Positions 1 through 11,516 of a stretch of 64,000 nucleotides of DNA are shown piece after piece. Below the pieces are notes generated by a model, which made no database searches, had not been told where the DNA came from, and saw nothing but the letters and a program-made list of their open reading frames with translations. Made by a program: the position numbers and the translations under genes. The stretch lies in NCBI GenBank assembly GCA_016081115.2, contig JABTTQ020002835.1, positions 310,001 through 374,000 of the forward strand. The letters run 5' to 3'. Source of the stretch: Rehmannia glutinosa. Lineage: Eukaryota; Streptophyta; Magnoliopsida; Lamiales; Orobanchaceae. Position 1 is the first letter of the stretch. Each line of letters begins with the position of its first letter.

Positions 1-620
1 AATTTTTTTTGGCTCCTCTATTGTTATATATGTTGTTACATATTTGTTTCAATGTTATATATTGTTGTTTGGTTGTTTCTATATTGTTTCTATGATGTTT
101 CAATGTCTCAATATAGTTTTTACTTATTTTTACGCTTTTTTTTGTTTATTATTGTTTTATATATTGTTTTTGGTGTTTTTGGTTATTTATATAATATATC
201 CAATATTATTTTGTTATTTCTTTGTTGTTTCACGTTGTTTTTTTGATGTTTCAAGCAGAATTTACCTTTTTTAAAGTTTTTTTCTCTTGTGTAGTTTTCT
301 ATATTGTTTTTATATTATTTTTAAAGTTGTTATGATGTTTCTTTTGTGTTTTTATGTAGTTTTCAAAGTTTCAATGCAATTTTTACCTATTTTTAAGTTC
401 TTTTGTTCATGTGATATTTTCTATATTATTTTTGTTGTTTTTTGGTTGTTTCTATATAGTTTTCAATGTTGTCTGTTGTTTCTTGATTGTTTTTATGTGT
501 TTTCGGCATTTTCAATGCATTGGATCATAATTTAAATTGTATTTTTTCTATCCATGTATTGTTTCTATATTATTTTCAATGTATTTTATTTTAATATGTG
601 TTATGTATGAGTATATATTT
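1..620. repeat. T-rich degenerate tandem repeat
   Basis: The plus strand is very T-rich and reuses phrases such as TTTCTATATTGTTT, GGTTGTTTCTATAT and TTTTACCTATTTTTA. Related phrases recur near 108, 253 and 372, suggesting a diverged unit of roughly 120-145 bp. Frames open across it only because T-rich codons avoid stops; they encode Phe/Leu/Tyr/Cys-rich strings without domains. It is cut by the window edge, so the full array is not visible. Confidence 0.45.
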
Positions 621-3600
621 TTTATTTTTTAGCTGAACATATTTGAAATATGTTCGAAACAACCTTGAAACTATAACGTCAAAAATCCAAAAATAATTGG
701 TAGAAGCGTAAAAATGTCATTGGAGCGTAAATATGTCTCTTGTGTCCGGAATGTTGAGCAATTTTGTGCATAGCCCAAATATTTAACACCTAGGGCCTAG
801 TGGCCAAGGTCCGATAATCATATATATTGTGCATTATCAATCATTTCATTTACTATTAGGCCGACATGAAATCCATTAAGATATTTGGGCCATAGCGCAT
901 GGCCTTAAATTGCTAAAGCCTAAATGCAATACGGGCTCACTTCCATGAGTCAATAATCCTATATGCCTTGGCTCCATTTTAGGGAACCCCAAATTAATTC
1001 AAAGTAAGAAAAGAGAAATTAAAGATTGACGGAGTTCTTTTATTCTATATTCTTAGTTTCAAATATATAATTCTAAATGCATTGAATATGTTTGGATAAT
1101 CCCATAATTCAATGAATTTCAAATATTTGAGCATTAATTTTAAGTTATTTGTTAAGTCATCATTGTGGATTTCAAATCCATTTAATATAGAGTTGTTCGA
1201 ATTCATTTCCTCAAATTTCCTCTTAAAATCCAAATCATTTATTCCGAACACAATATGCATAGTAATGTAGGGAAGTTTTGAAGGTTGTGAGAGTCGGGGA
1301 GAGACAAATGAGCAGAGTGAGCAGTGGATAGTGGTTATGAGTGTCGGTTTGGGCCACGAGTGAGATGAGTTTGGTGCAACATTTAGATAAAATAATCATA
1401 GAGCTCCTAAGGTTAGTAACGATAATTTTTTAATAAAAATTTGTCAAAAATAAAGGAATTTGACTATATAAAATTTTATTTAAAAATAAGTTGATATGAC
1501 TTGCTTTTAAAAAAAAAAAAAATTAGATTGTCGGAGGCAATTTTTTTAGATATTATAAGCTCATTCAAAAAGGTTACCAAATAAATTTAATAGTCCATAA
1601 ACTAACTTACAAAATATTTGAAAAGCTTCTAAGTTCAGCCAAATAAGTACACATTTAGTTCATTGGTGTGGTTTACGGCGGCTAGACTATGCCTAATAAT
1701 GTTGGTAATTTGAAGTACTAATATCTCCATTGCAAATTTGCAATTGATATTTTTTCTTTTATTATAATATTTTTAATATATGTTTAACTGTATACTAATA
1801 TTATATTAGTGATAGTACGATAAAAAAAATGTCGATTGCACTAGAATATTTAATTTAGATATAAGGAGATCACTCTTGTATCCAAAAAGTAACCACATAA
1901 AATTTCACTTTTTAGAGATGGTAAAATGAATAGTATTTCCACAATAAAAATTCCCTTTACAGATAGCTATTCATAAGCATGATTTTAGGTTACTCTGTAA
2001 TATTTAAAAATTCAGCCAACAAAAAAACAAAAAATGTAAAGGTTTTAGCACATGAAGCTACAAGCATGATAAGTCTTTATCAAATCAAATAGTTAACTAG
2101 TCAAAATCTAGCACAACATGAAAAATAATATATTAAACAATTAATTCTAATTATTTTATGAATAAAAATAAATAAACTACTATTATAAATATAGACAAAC
2201 AAAAGGAACAAAAGTTTAAAATAAAGAAGGATGTCATTGTCATAGAATTTGTGGCTTTCATGTGGGCATTAAAAAGTTTTTGGGATCTTTATTAGATATT
2301 TGCTTTTTGGACCACTGTTTCTCATAAAGCAATACAGTAGTTTTTAAATTATATTTGCTTGGCTTTTGAGTTTTGACCTATTGGCAAGGCCATTATCCTT
2401 TTTTCTAATACATTTTTATTTTATTTTATTTATTTATTTATTTTGGTGGGTGGGGCTTGGGAATAAAATCAATACTATAAATATAAACTTTTTTTTATAT
2501 AACTTAACTTTCAGACTTACGTCCGACTATATCTGCGAACATCATCTTCGACTTTTCATCGCTGCCACCAAGATAAATCGATAGATGTGCATGCATTGAC
2601 CAATATTACGGAAAAATCTATTGACATACAGTCAGATCCTCCCAGTAGGATCTACAAAGTATAAACTTGAGTGGAAGTAGCAATTCCTAGTGGTCCAAAA
2701 CAATCCAACTTAAGTTATTATTATAACATATTAACATATGGCTCAACAGCACATGGGGCTGCCTATCTCGGTCATGTTCCCATTTTTCTTTTCTTTTCCA
2801 ACATATAATATTATTGTTGTTGTTATTATTATTATTAGAAACAAATTAACAAAATTTGGAACTTGATGGAAAATAGATAATTGTGGTTAATTGTAACCCT
2901 TGAAACATTAGTAGGATCCAACATACATTGCTACCCTGCCTTCGTACTTCGAATAGATCAATAATCTCAATTGATGGACAATCCATTTTTACACACATGT
3001 CACTTGTCATATGAGTTCATCCCTGCAAGCTAACCTTAGTCATGCTACTAAAAAAATTAAGGGTCGTGAATATATTTCATAGCCTCTTATAAATATAAGG
3101 ACTAGCCGAGCCCTAATTGGCCTCAGGGCCGGCTAGGACCATGTTCGGTCCGAGCTTAGGGGTTATTTTCAATATTTTTCAAGAAATTATATCTATAATG
3201 CAACTAAATCTAATATTTGGTCTCATTTATCAATTACCTTATAATCTTAGCAAATCATCAAATCTGATTTTTGATTTGGCTCTAAAAAAAGTCTGATAAT
3301 TATTCTTAATATATAAACAACTTAGTAAATACTAATTTAAAATTTATATATAACTGGTAATGATTACACAATAAGTTAATGTGATTAAAAATTGAAATAA
3401 TCAATTAAAGTTGAAATATATTTCGTAATGTGTGGATAATCATTTAGATAATTGGTGTTTTTCTATTAATTCATAAAATTATTTAGAAGAAACCTCATTA
3501 TTGTTACATAATTTTTATTAGATTATATTAGTATTTGATTTGGTTAGGAATCTTCATCAAAAAAAAAAAAAAAAGTTATAGAATCAGTCTTTGCCCAATC

Positions 3601-3777
3601 TAGCTTTGTAGAGCTACCATGAGGGCTTTTTAGCTCTAATCCTTAGCCTTTTAGGCAACGATAGAGTCCGGATAAGCTGATTTTTACTGGCATCTCTACT
3701 TGTCATTAATCCATACATAAGCATGCCATACATCTGGTGTACCATGGAGGACGAGCTCTAAGCCTATAACATTACAC
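621..3777. other. AT-rich intergenic DNA, no gene seen
   Basis: I see no coding region longer than about 70 codons with protein-like composition, no splice-consistent gene and no RNA gene. The stretch has poly(A)/poly(T) runs (near 1508 and 3557), a TTATTATTATTATT tract near 2823 and one strong GC hairpin, listed separately. It is probably decayed transposon and host intergenic DNA. Confidence 0.5.
3102..3136. repeat. GC-rich inverted repeat (hairpin)
   Basis: The arm CTAGCCGAGCCCT (3102-3114) pairs with AGGGCCGGCTAG (3125-3136) apart from one bulged base, around a 10-base loop. It stands out in AT-rich surroundings. A hairpin near an end is typical of Helitrons, but no CTRR terminus follows at the usual 10-12 bases on either strand, so no family is assigned. 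Confidence 0.5.
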
Positions 3778-3882
3778 CTTATTTTTTCAAGGAGAAAGAG
3801 AAAATGAGATGTCCCAGAGAGAATGATGATCAGATTCGAACTTGAAACTACTTATCCAGTAGCACACCATTTGACCATACAA
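3778..3882 (-). mobile_element. tRNA-derived SINE fragment
   Basis: Read on the minus strand, 3877-3867 matches the RNA polymerase III A box (TGGTCAAATGG against TRGYNNARNNG). 3842-3832 is close to the B box (AGTTCGAATCT against GGTTCGANTCC, 9 of 11). The boxes are spaced as in tRNA-derived SINEs. No cloverleaf folds, so it is not a tRNA gene. The 3' end is placed at the A-rich tract on the minus strand and is approximate. Confidence 0.45.
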
Positions 3883-4209
3883 ATAAGTTACCCTAAATAA
3901 TTCACTTATTATATTTGTGTGCTACACGTTAAAACCTCATTTTCTTGAAATCATTTAAGAATAATATTATGGTTCAAATGAACTAAATATCAAATGGAGA
4001 AAGATCAATGTGAATGCAACTACAACATTCAGCACAATGTCTGCCAATTTTCATACATGGCAAGGAAAACAGGATGGGCCTTGTTTGATTCTACAAAATC
4101 TGGAAGGAGGAAAAAACAAAATTTGTGACAATCCAAGTGTTTTTCCTTTTTCCCTTTTTACCCCATAAATAAGGTCATGCGTGTTTTTTAATGTTTTAAC
4201 AATATAAAA

Positions 4210-4955
4210 TTGAAAATACTTTAAAATATTAATTTTAGCTATTATATTATATAAATTAAAATGGCAAACAAGCCTCTATTATTCTTGCAAAATATATTTC
4301 CCAACACAAAAATGTTCTCACCCTTTAACCAGGGACGGAGCTGGGGGTGGGGCTTGCAGCGGCAGCGGTCACCCTCGACTTCAAAATTTTCATAATTAGT
4401 ACCTTTTTATATATAAAATTACTAAATTTTATAATTTTGTCCCCCTAAAAAAATAAAAAACCTATTTATCTATTAGTGTCAAGAAAAAATAAATCTCACC
4501 CCTCTAGTCTTTATTTTCCTGCTACGTTGTCCCTGCCTTTAACATTCCACGTTTTAGTTTTAAATGATTAGGCATTAAATTTATGGTTGAAATAGTACAA
4601 TTATATTTCTCAACTGGCTATTAGACAAAATTTTGTTAGAATTAATCGTCAATCATAGACTAATACAATCATCTCTTTGAAGAAAAGAGAAACTAATCAA
4701 AAGAGTTTGAAATGACAGATATTGGAAGTGTGTACGTAACAAATTAGGGATGAATCGTTAATTTTGCTCCAATTTTTTCACTCTTAATCTTACTGCCTCT
4801 GGACGGTTAGGGTACACTTTATGGAATGGATGGTTTTTGGTCGGGTTCGATCCCTTTTTTATGTTTATCTTTTAAAATGGATTTTAACTAATGTGTATGA
4901 GAGATTGACAGTATGAGACATCTCTACTACAAATATTTTTTTAAAAAAAAAGGAA
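4210..4955 (+). repeat. Dispersed duplicated block, copy 1
   Basis: This block aligns in the same orientation, with diverged bases and small indels, to 17733-18440. Shared landmarks are the CAAAATATATTTCCC tract, the hAT MITE with the same flanking 8-mer CCTTTAAC, TTAGTTTTAAATGATT, and the run containing TACACTTTATGGAATG. Because both copies carry the MITE at the same site, the block was copied after the MITE inserted. No coding potential is visible. Confidence 0.7.
4330..4535. mobile_element. hAT-type MITE, 206 bp
   Basis: Short imperfect terminal inverted repeats (CAGGGACGGAG at the left, TTGTCCCTG at the right) are bounded by the perfect 8-bp direct repeat CCTTTAAC at 4322-4329 and 4536-4543. 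An 8-bp duplication and CAGGG-type ends are characteristic of hAT elements. There is no transposase, so it is non-autonomous. The same insertion exists in the second copy of the block at 17857-18057. Confidence 0.75.
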
Positions 4956-5862
4956 AATTGGAGAATTGGTCCTATAACTTTAGGGTAGTTGTACTTTTAG
5001 TCATTTATCTTTAAAAATTGTAGTTTTGGTCTTGGACGATTTTACCCTTATGGCTAAATAGCATTTCGTCCTTTATCTTTCTAACAATAGCAACTATAGT
5101 CCTATAACTTTCGAGTATTAACAAAGTCAGATTTTATAGAATAAAATTCACATTTGCTGGCACCTATTTTGTTCGTGGCGCTGTTACACCTACTTAGATC
5201 CAGTCTTTATTCTGAGGTTTTAAATGGATTATTAGGGGTTTCCAGCCTATAAACTCAATAGGGCATACTTATGTAAAATTTATAATTCTACATAATCTAT
5301 TTTCAGACTAAGGCTTTTGATAAAATGGATATAGTCCATCACAACCATATCAGACCCACATGCTTCCGTAAAATTAATAAATCTCTTAAAATTCATATCT
5401 TCTTTGATCGAAACAACACCGGGTGAGATGACTCGCAATACCACCAGTTGAAAAATTACTGCCCCCAGATCTTTTGACAAACAACTCCTCACTGTTCAAC
5501 TTCAACCATCAGAGAAGATGATCTGCAAGTTATCCGACTCCTTCAGCAACTGCTCAGCACAACCTTGGTTTGTTTCCTACTCCAGGCGTATAAAGTAATC
5601 TTTAAATGGGATGAATTAATAGAACATTATGAACACATGTTGAAGCAGAAAACCTCTTTTTATTAAGAACTTATTGAAATATTTATTACATTAGTAATCT
5701 CCTTTTGGGAGATGAATACTTGTTTAGCCTCTCATATAGGCTTGCACTCGAAAATACATAAACTTAAAACTAAAACACTCAAAATATTACAATTTTTCTC
5801 TCAAAATTTATTATAAGAAAACTAAGGAAAATGTTCGATGTCCTCAGCTTATTTCAACGCTT
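4956..5862. other. Non-coding; dispersed-repeat-like, then leader-like sequence
   Basis: The part near 4970-5120 has two related phrases containing GTCCTATAACTTT about 140 bp apart. From about 5500 to 5862 the minus strand lies downstream of the TATA-like box at 5863-5873 and carries AATAAA-like hexamers, as expected for a leader or polyadenylation region of the virus-like remnant on the right. No protein-coding region is supported here. Confidence 0.35.
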
Positions 5863-5873
5863 GCTATTTATAG
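5863..5873 (-). promoter_or_regulatory. TATA-box candidate of the virus-like remnant
   Basis: The minus strand reads CTATAAATAGC here, a strong plant-type TATA box, just after the coding remnant at 7790-5902 ends on the same strand. In pararetroviruses a genomic promoter lies in the intergenic region after the last gene, so the position fits. It could instead be an LTR promoter. Seen as a motif only. Confidence 0.4.
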
Positions 5874-5901
5874 AGATAAGTCCGGACTTCAAAGGTGGAC
5901 T

Positions 5902-7790
5902 TCAAATCTTGTTGATATGTAAGACATCACTGCTTACGTCATACTCTTGAATTATTGTCTTGCCAGTTGTCTTCTTTTTCTTTCCGTGTGACTCAACCCA
6001 TGTGATAGTTGTTGGGAAATTTTTTAAAAATTTGGTCTGCGTGGTCCCGGGGGATAACGCATCTTGTGAGCTGGGCCCTTGTCCTTTCCAGCTGTGTGGT
6101 CTTGTCTCGGGTTTCGGGTTTGGGTCGGAATCCTTTCCCAAACTCGGGTTCTTTCTGTCCGGGGTATGCTTGACAGATCCGATCGATCCAACGACCAATG
6201 TGCGCCATGTTACAGAATTTTTGGTAAATTTCTTTGCTCGCTAAGGGTGGCAAAATGACTCGCCCGACCAGTTTGACCCGCCCCGCTCCATGACCCGAGG
6301 TGGGGTGGGGCTGGGTTTCACCTCTGTCCCGCCCCACCCTTTGCTATTATTTATTTTGTAATATATTTAATGTGTATTTTATATATATTATATAAAATAA
6401 TATAATTTTATGTATTTAATATTATTTTTAACATATAATGTAAAATTTTATAAATAATATATATTTATAATATAAAATATAATATTAAAAATTATTAATA
6501 ATATAAAATTTAAGATAAAAAATTAATAAAATCACCACGGGGTGACCCGCCTCACCTCGTCCCCCCCATGGGGCGGGTCTGGGTATCGAGATACCCATTC
6601 CGACCCGCCCCGTTGTCATCCCTATTGCTCGCCAGAATCATGTTCTCTCAGAGAATTCTTCACTTTATCTCGAAAAGTTCCTCTGCAAATTCTGTTGTTG
6701 ATCCTGTCATCAAATTCAGTAGGAAAGATCCATTTGCTGAATTCTGAAAAAACTTGAATGGATATTTGACTTTGTCCATTTCTGTTAAACAAACCCAAAA
6801 ACCACATGCTCGTCGTGTAGAAGCTTCGTCTTTGGAAATTGCTCCTACTAACAATGGTACAGCTTCTTCCGGTGAAGCTGTCTTAATGTATTTTAAGGCA
6901 TTTTCATCCGGTCTTCTTAGCTTGATGAAATAAAAAGCTTCATTAAAGCCTTTCTTCGCTGGTTCGGGAGCTGCACTAATAAAATATAGTTCCAAAATAT
7001 CTCATCTGGTCAAGTGTGGATTGTTGGCCCAAGTCTCGTAAACTGCTTCCCCAATCCATTTCGGTAATTTTGAAATTTTTGGGAATCCAGGTGATACAAT
7101 ATAAATTGAAGTTAAACCTCCAAAAGTATACCATTCTTGAACTTCATTTGGATGACTTCCTGGTTTCATCCAAACTCTGGGATACTTGCCTGAGATATCA
7201 ACCATTATTTTTTCTAGGTTAATACCTCTTTTTGTAACTAATTTCTCCCATTGTCGTTGATATACCTGCATTGGAGAAATCTTAATCTCGTCAGTTTGAA
7301 CCTTAGATTTGTCTGTCTATGGCCTAAGATTCAACTCTCCCTCTTTTACCCCAGAGGTGCTGGGTTGACTTGAAGACTCGGGTTGTGATACCGGAGCTAG
7401 TGGTCACTGTGAATTCCATTCCATCTTGTAATCTTTCCCAAGTTTTATGATCCTCGAGAAATTCAATACCTAGTATTAATTGCTCTTGAATTTTCCCTGC
7501 TATTCATGTGATAGTCAGCTCAATTTCACTTATCTTTAAGCTTCCTTGATACCTTCCAACTATAGGTTGTTGTAGATAATATAGAACATCACAAGGAAAA
7601 ATATTATCATTTTTGAGTGATGTCGAATATTAATTCAACTTCTCTCCATCCTTCTGGATATTTTAGTTCTCCTTGTATTTTGAAAACATCTGGAATGCGC
7701 TGAACTGTACTCAGTCTCTTTTCTTCTCAACGACTATTGCTTATCATTTTGTTTTGTTGGAAAGACATCCTTCTTGGCTCAACTCCGAGA
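5902..7790 (-). pseudogene. Decayed virus-like coding remnant, possibly endogenous pararetrovirus
   Basis: Read right to left, the minus strand gives several protein-like stretches in shifting frames: near 7690-7330, 7271-7002, 6995-6660 and, beyond the MITE at 6242-6624, 6198-5902. Together they would make about 490 codons, but stops (one near 7508) and frameshifts break them. A short stretch near 7470 reads LILGIEFLEDHKTW. Composition is mixed and charged, unlike the shadow frames on the other strand. I do not recognise the family with certainty. A last gene followed by a TATA-containing intergenic region resembles Caulimoviridae such as florendoviruses, whose endogenous copies are common in plants. 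No reverse transcriptase or YxDD motif is visible, so a retrotransposon accessory protein remains possible. It is clearly non-functional. Confidence 0.35.
6242..6624. mobile_element. hAT-type MITE, 383 bp, inside the virus-like remnant
   Basis: The ends TAAGGGTGGCAAAATGA and, inverted, TAGGGATGACAACGGGG form terminal inverted repeats of the TAGGGGTGNCAAAA type. They are flanked by the perfect 8-bp duplication TTGCTCGC (6234-6241 and 6625-6632). GC-rich arms (about 90 bp each, including GACCCGCC repeats) surround an AT-rich core. Open frames across the arms are by-products of the GC repeats. Confidence 0.8.
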
Positions 7791-7814
7791 TTTTGACTTT
7801 TGTTGAAGATTGGT

Positions 7815-8844
7815 TGATCACCCAATCGTATTCTTACCACAAGAATACTCACAAGGATATCTTGTGTTTGGATGATGAATTACAATCAAGATTACACTTT
7901 GAAAAATATTACAACTCAAAAGTGCAAGTGTAATCAAGAATAAAGCCTAGACCTCAAGATGTGAAAGTGAAAGACCTTAGGCTATTACAACAAGAATATT
8001 GAAAATGAAGAACACATTTTATGCTTGAGTATATCTCTTATTGTGTAGTAGTAATATTTTTTTGTTGCTCCAATACTTCCTCTATTTATAGAAGATGATT
8101 GATCAAGGATAGACACCTCTTGGGGACTGATTTCTACAAAAAATATGCAATTAAAATCAAGATTATAGCTGTTAGAAAATCAACCACACAATTTAAGGAA
8201 AAGTTGTCTGTTATTCAATGGTTAGAATTTGCTGATAAGCATATAGGGCGACCGGTCGAATAGAAATAAGAGTTTGACGAATATAGCACAAAATTGCACA
8301 GGTCGACCGGTTGACGGGGGGTCCGACCGGTCAACACCCCCTTTGACCGGTCGATGCCCTCAAAGTTTCAATACAGAGAAGTTTGATCAATTTCATTCAA
8401 ACTAGGTCGACCGGACAACCTCTCTCTGTTTTGTGTTTGTCTCATTTTTGTTTCTAAAATCAACTTCAGACACGGGATGCCCTATAGGGCGATCGGTCGA
8501 GCACGAGACAGAAGTGTTGTCCTATTTTTGTCGAAAGTAAACTTCAAAAAATACTCCGAAAAAATAATAAAAATATTTTAGAACGATCGGGAGTATTTGG
8601 ACAACATTTAGAAACATTATTTTCGTGTAAAAACATAATAAAATAAATTCTTCAAAATCATGATAAAACATTTATGTGTTGTCCAATTTTTGTCAAAAAT
8701 AAACTTCAAAAAATACTCCGAAAAGATAGTAAAAACATTTTAGATCACTCGGGAGTATTTGGACAATATTTAGAAATATTATTTTGGTGTAAAAACATAG
8801 TTAAACAAAATCATCAAAATCATGATAAAAATATTTATCTAACA
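7815..8844 (-). repeat. LTR fragment F, related to the LTRs of A and E
   Basis: On the minus strand it starts with TGTTAGATAAATA (8844) and runs through two tandem U3 units of about 165 bp (8835-8674 and 8665-8510), a region with several GACCGGTC-type palindromes (8230-8480), and a TATA region (minus-strand CTATAAATAGAGG near 8090-8100). It ends after a hairpin with a GTGGT loop (7848-7828). The order matches the LTRs at 53480 and 16250. The distal end with the tandem hairpins is missing at the junction with the virus-like remnant. No internal region of this copy is present; the bases right of 8844 do not resemble a polypurine tract. Confidence 0.65.
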
Positions 8845-8983
8845 GAATTGTCATAGCAATCTCCTTTATAGTTGGAGACTCAATGATTTACGGTAGAACC
8901 ACCTGCACAAAGTCCTCAAAGATTCTTGGGACTCAATAAATTCCTTTCTCAATAATATTTTCGAATGATGTGTATTCGGCCAG

Positions 8984-10321
8984 TGTTAGTCAAGTGGCTA
9001 CGATAATCTAGAGGGGGTGAATAGATTATCTCGGTTTTGATTTTTGCCCTCTTTTTGAATAATCAACCAAAGACGAGAATGTAAATGCGGAAATAAAACA
9101 ACACTCGTCGATTTAAAGAGGTTCAACCCACCTAGGGCCTAATCCTCTACCACCCCAAGTATCTCAGGGATGGATTTCAAAAAGAAAAAAGATTTTATTA
9201 ATTTACCAAAAATTAATACAACACTTGAGGATTACCACAATCCTCCTTCACCACTTTGAGGATTACCACAATCCTCTTACACCATCTTGAGGATTACCAC
9301 AACCCTCTTACAACACCTTGAGGATTACCACAACCCTCTTACAACACCTTGAGGATTACCACAACCCTCTTACAACACCTTTGAAGATTACCACAACCTT
9401 CAAACACCTATCACCTAGATCACCCAAGTGTATTCTTACCACAAGAATACTCACAAGGATGTCTTGTGTTGAATGATGACCAAAATCAAGATTACAACTC
9501 AATAATGATTGATACAATATGAGTGCAAGTGTAATCAAGAATTGAAAGCCTAGACCTCAAATTTGTGCAAGTGAAAGTGCTAAGGCTAATACAACAAGAT
9601 ATATGAAAGTGTTTGCTTTGTTTGCTCTTTGCTTGTATAGAGTGTTGTATCTTGTTGTTTGAATGAAGCCTCTATTTATAGGAGAGGTCTTTGCTTTGAT
9701 TTCCAGACATTGGCTCCTCCTTGGGGAGTGATTTCAAAAGAAACCATTTAAAATCATCAATATAGTGTTAGAAATCAATCCCACAAAATAGGGAAAAGTC
9801 ATGCAAAAACGCAAGCGGATAGTTCTTTGTCAAACAAACATGGGGTTCGACCGGTCGCGCAGAGATAAGATTGAAATTGAATTCTGCGAATTTTTACACA
9901 GGGGGCCGGTCGAAGGGGGTGCGACCGGCCGCTCCTCTGTATGACAGGTTGCCCCGACATTTTTACGAAAGCAGAGAAGTCGGAACAAAAATCCAACTTG
10001 CGGTACATGTCGCCCGCCGGCCGACCGGTCGACCACACCGGCCGCCCACCTGGTCGACCGGTCGCCCGCCCCTTTTTTCTTACGTCCCATTTTTGTTTCA
10101 AAACTCAACTCAGTGCGGGTTGCCTATAGGGCGGCGGTCGAACTGAAACAAAAGTGTTGTCAATTTTAAATCGAATATTAACTTCAAGAAATACTCCAAA
10201 AAATAGTAAAAACATTTTAGAACGATCGGAAGTATTGGGACAACATTTAGGGACATTGTTTTGGTATAAAAACTCATTTGAACAAAATCATCAAAATCAT
10301 GATAAAAACATTTATCTAACA
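8984..10321 (-). repeat. 3' LTR of element A
   Basis: This is 1338 bp, reading TGTTAGATAAATG at 10321 to CTAACA at 8984 on the minus strand. U3 has a single copy of the enhancer-like unit that is duplicated in F and E. A GC-rich zone of GACCGGTC-type palindromes lies at 9840-10140, a TATA box at 9680-9673 (minus), and a hairpin array at 9197-9450. It is nearly identical to 16250-17600 apart from small indels, several in the GC-rich zone. Confidence 0.88.
9197..9450 (-). repeat. Hairpin array in the 3' LTR of A
   Basis: Successive units of about 31 bp each contain an inverted repeat around ACCAC (GTGGT on the transcribed strand). Arms include GAGGATT/AATCCTC several times, a GAAGATT/AACCTTC variant and GTATTCTT/AAGAATAC (9430-9450). 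The first unit, 9197-9217, has arms ATTAATTT/AAATTAAT with loop ACCAA. Arms change while staying largely complementary; the loop hardly changes. Confidence 0.75.
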
Positions 10322-10322
10322 A

Positions 10323-10336
10323 ACTCCCCTTTTTGA
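10323..10336 (-). other. Polypurine tract of element A
   Basis: The minus strand reads CAAAAAGGGGAGT directly before the TGTTAGATAAATG start of the 3' LTR. An A-run followed by GGGG next to U3 is the plus-strand DNA primer of LTR retrotransposons. The same AAAAAGGGGAG motif precedes the E LTR at 60332, and AAAAAGGGGG precedes the D LTR at 46325. Confidence 0.8.
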
Positions 10337-11516
10337 TGATTACAAACCAAAACAATTTTCAAGAGGACGATTTGAAAAACAAAATAATTTTCCGGTTTAT
10401 GAGTAAACTATCCGTTTAAAAACATTTTACAAAAGCTCCCCTATCAACAAGCATATTAAGAAGAAATATTGCATAAGCTAGAAGCACAAGCTTTTACAAA
10501 ATAAACACTAACTCCATGAGCTTAGAAGCTCCCTGTCTGTCACAAAATCGAATATCCATGCAAACAAGTCCATAAAACAACTATTGGACTAAGTTTTCTT
10601 CACAACTTATGGCCTAAACAAGCCATAGCTTATAGCTTCTATTTCGAGCTTTTATTAGCTTCTTTGAGCTAACGAGCCAATTTCTGTTTCTCCCCTTTGG
10701 AATCATCAAAAAGAATGTTAGGATGATAGAAACATCATAGAAGTATATCAAAGTGCGCCAAAGAAATGGTGTTTCAACCATTGAGTAATTTAGGCTTAAA
10801 AACCAAGGAAAATGGGAGAAATATATCATGAAGAGTTCATACGCTCGTTTTATTTCCCAAAACATGATCTCAATGAGTATAGAAGACTTTTGGAAGCGAG
10901 AGAAACATGTAGAAGTTGAAATTTTCATTGAAACATTGCATCGAACACATTGTGGGCGTGAAAAATAAAAAGAGTTGTATAAAGCCCTTGTAAATGAATC
11001 AAGCCAAAAAATTTTCATCACCAAATCATACCAATCATCATACAATACAGCATAACAACTAAGCTCATCATGATCATAAAATAATTTCATCAAGTAATAT
11101 ACAAGAAAGGCCATAAACTCAAGGGTTCAACCCATTTGAGCAAAAGGAATAGAATTCTTACCATTCGATCGGTAAAGATGAGCGATGATGATAATAAACA
11201 AGCCATATAAGGTGTATGATATGAATTGAATTCATGAAAACAAATTTTGAGTGAAATAAGTGTGAATTTGGCAAAGGGGACGAAAAATGGCCAAAATGAG
11301 TGAAGATGACTAATCTTTGAAGACGTAAGCGATTTTAAACCAAAAAATGGCTTAGGCGATCGGTCGTGGTTGAGGGCGACGGTCGGCGTTGAGGGCGACG
11401 GTTGCCCTCAACCTCTTCTTATTTGTTTGACAAAATTTTCAAAATCCGAATTTTCAACCAAAAATCCGATTTTTCGCCCCTAAGTTTTAAAAACATGCAA
11501 AATGCAAACGTAGACC
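10337..11516 (-). other. 3' non-coding region of element A, env-like gene absent
   Basis: Between the RNase H end and the PPT there is 1.2 kb without a supported gene. 10870-10960 matches, inverted, the sequence after the env-like gene of E (near 59640-59700). 11340-11520 matches the sequence before that gene (near 57420-57560), including a decayed array of CGACCGGTCG-like motifs. The env-like coding block between these landmarks in E is missing here. A 166-codon minus-strand frame at 11114-10614 has no recognisable domain and its counterpart in E is not open. Confidence 0.6.

Noticed and set aside
44..535. Overlapping small frames encoding Phe/Tyr/Cys-rich, membrane-like peptides
   Set aside because: They are a product of a T-rich degenerate repeat; several frames are open at once and no start context or conserved domain is visible.
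3832..3877. A tRNA gene suggested by A-box and B-box motifs
   Set aside because: No cloverleaf or acceptor stem can be formed; it fits a SINE head better.
5993..6337. Frames running across the left arm of the MITE
   Set aside because: They cross the MITE boundary at 6242 and depend on its GC-rich inverted repeat; not a real gene.
9228..9410. Regular about 31-bp repeats resembling a CRISPR array
   Set aside because: Units are contiguous hairpin repeats without unique spacers, lie in an LTR of a plant element, and have no cas genes nearby.
10614..11114. A 166-codon minus-strand frame in the 3' region of A
   Set aside because: No domain; the corresponding sequence in E (59540-59950) is not open in the same frame, so it is not conserved as a gene.
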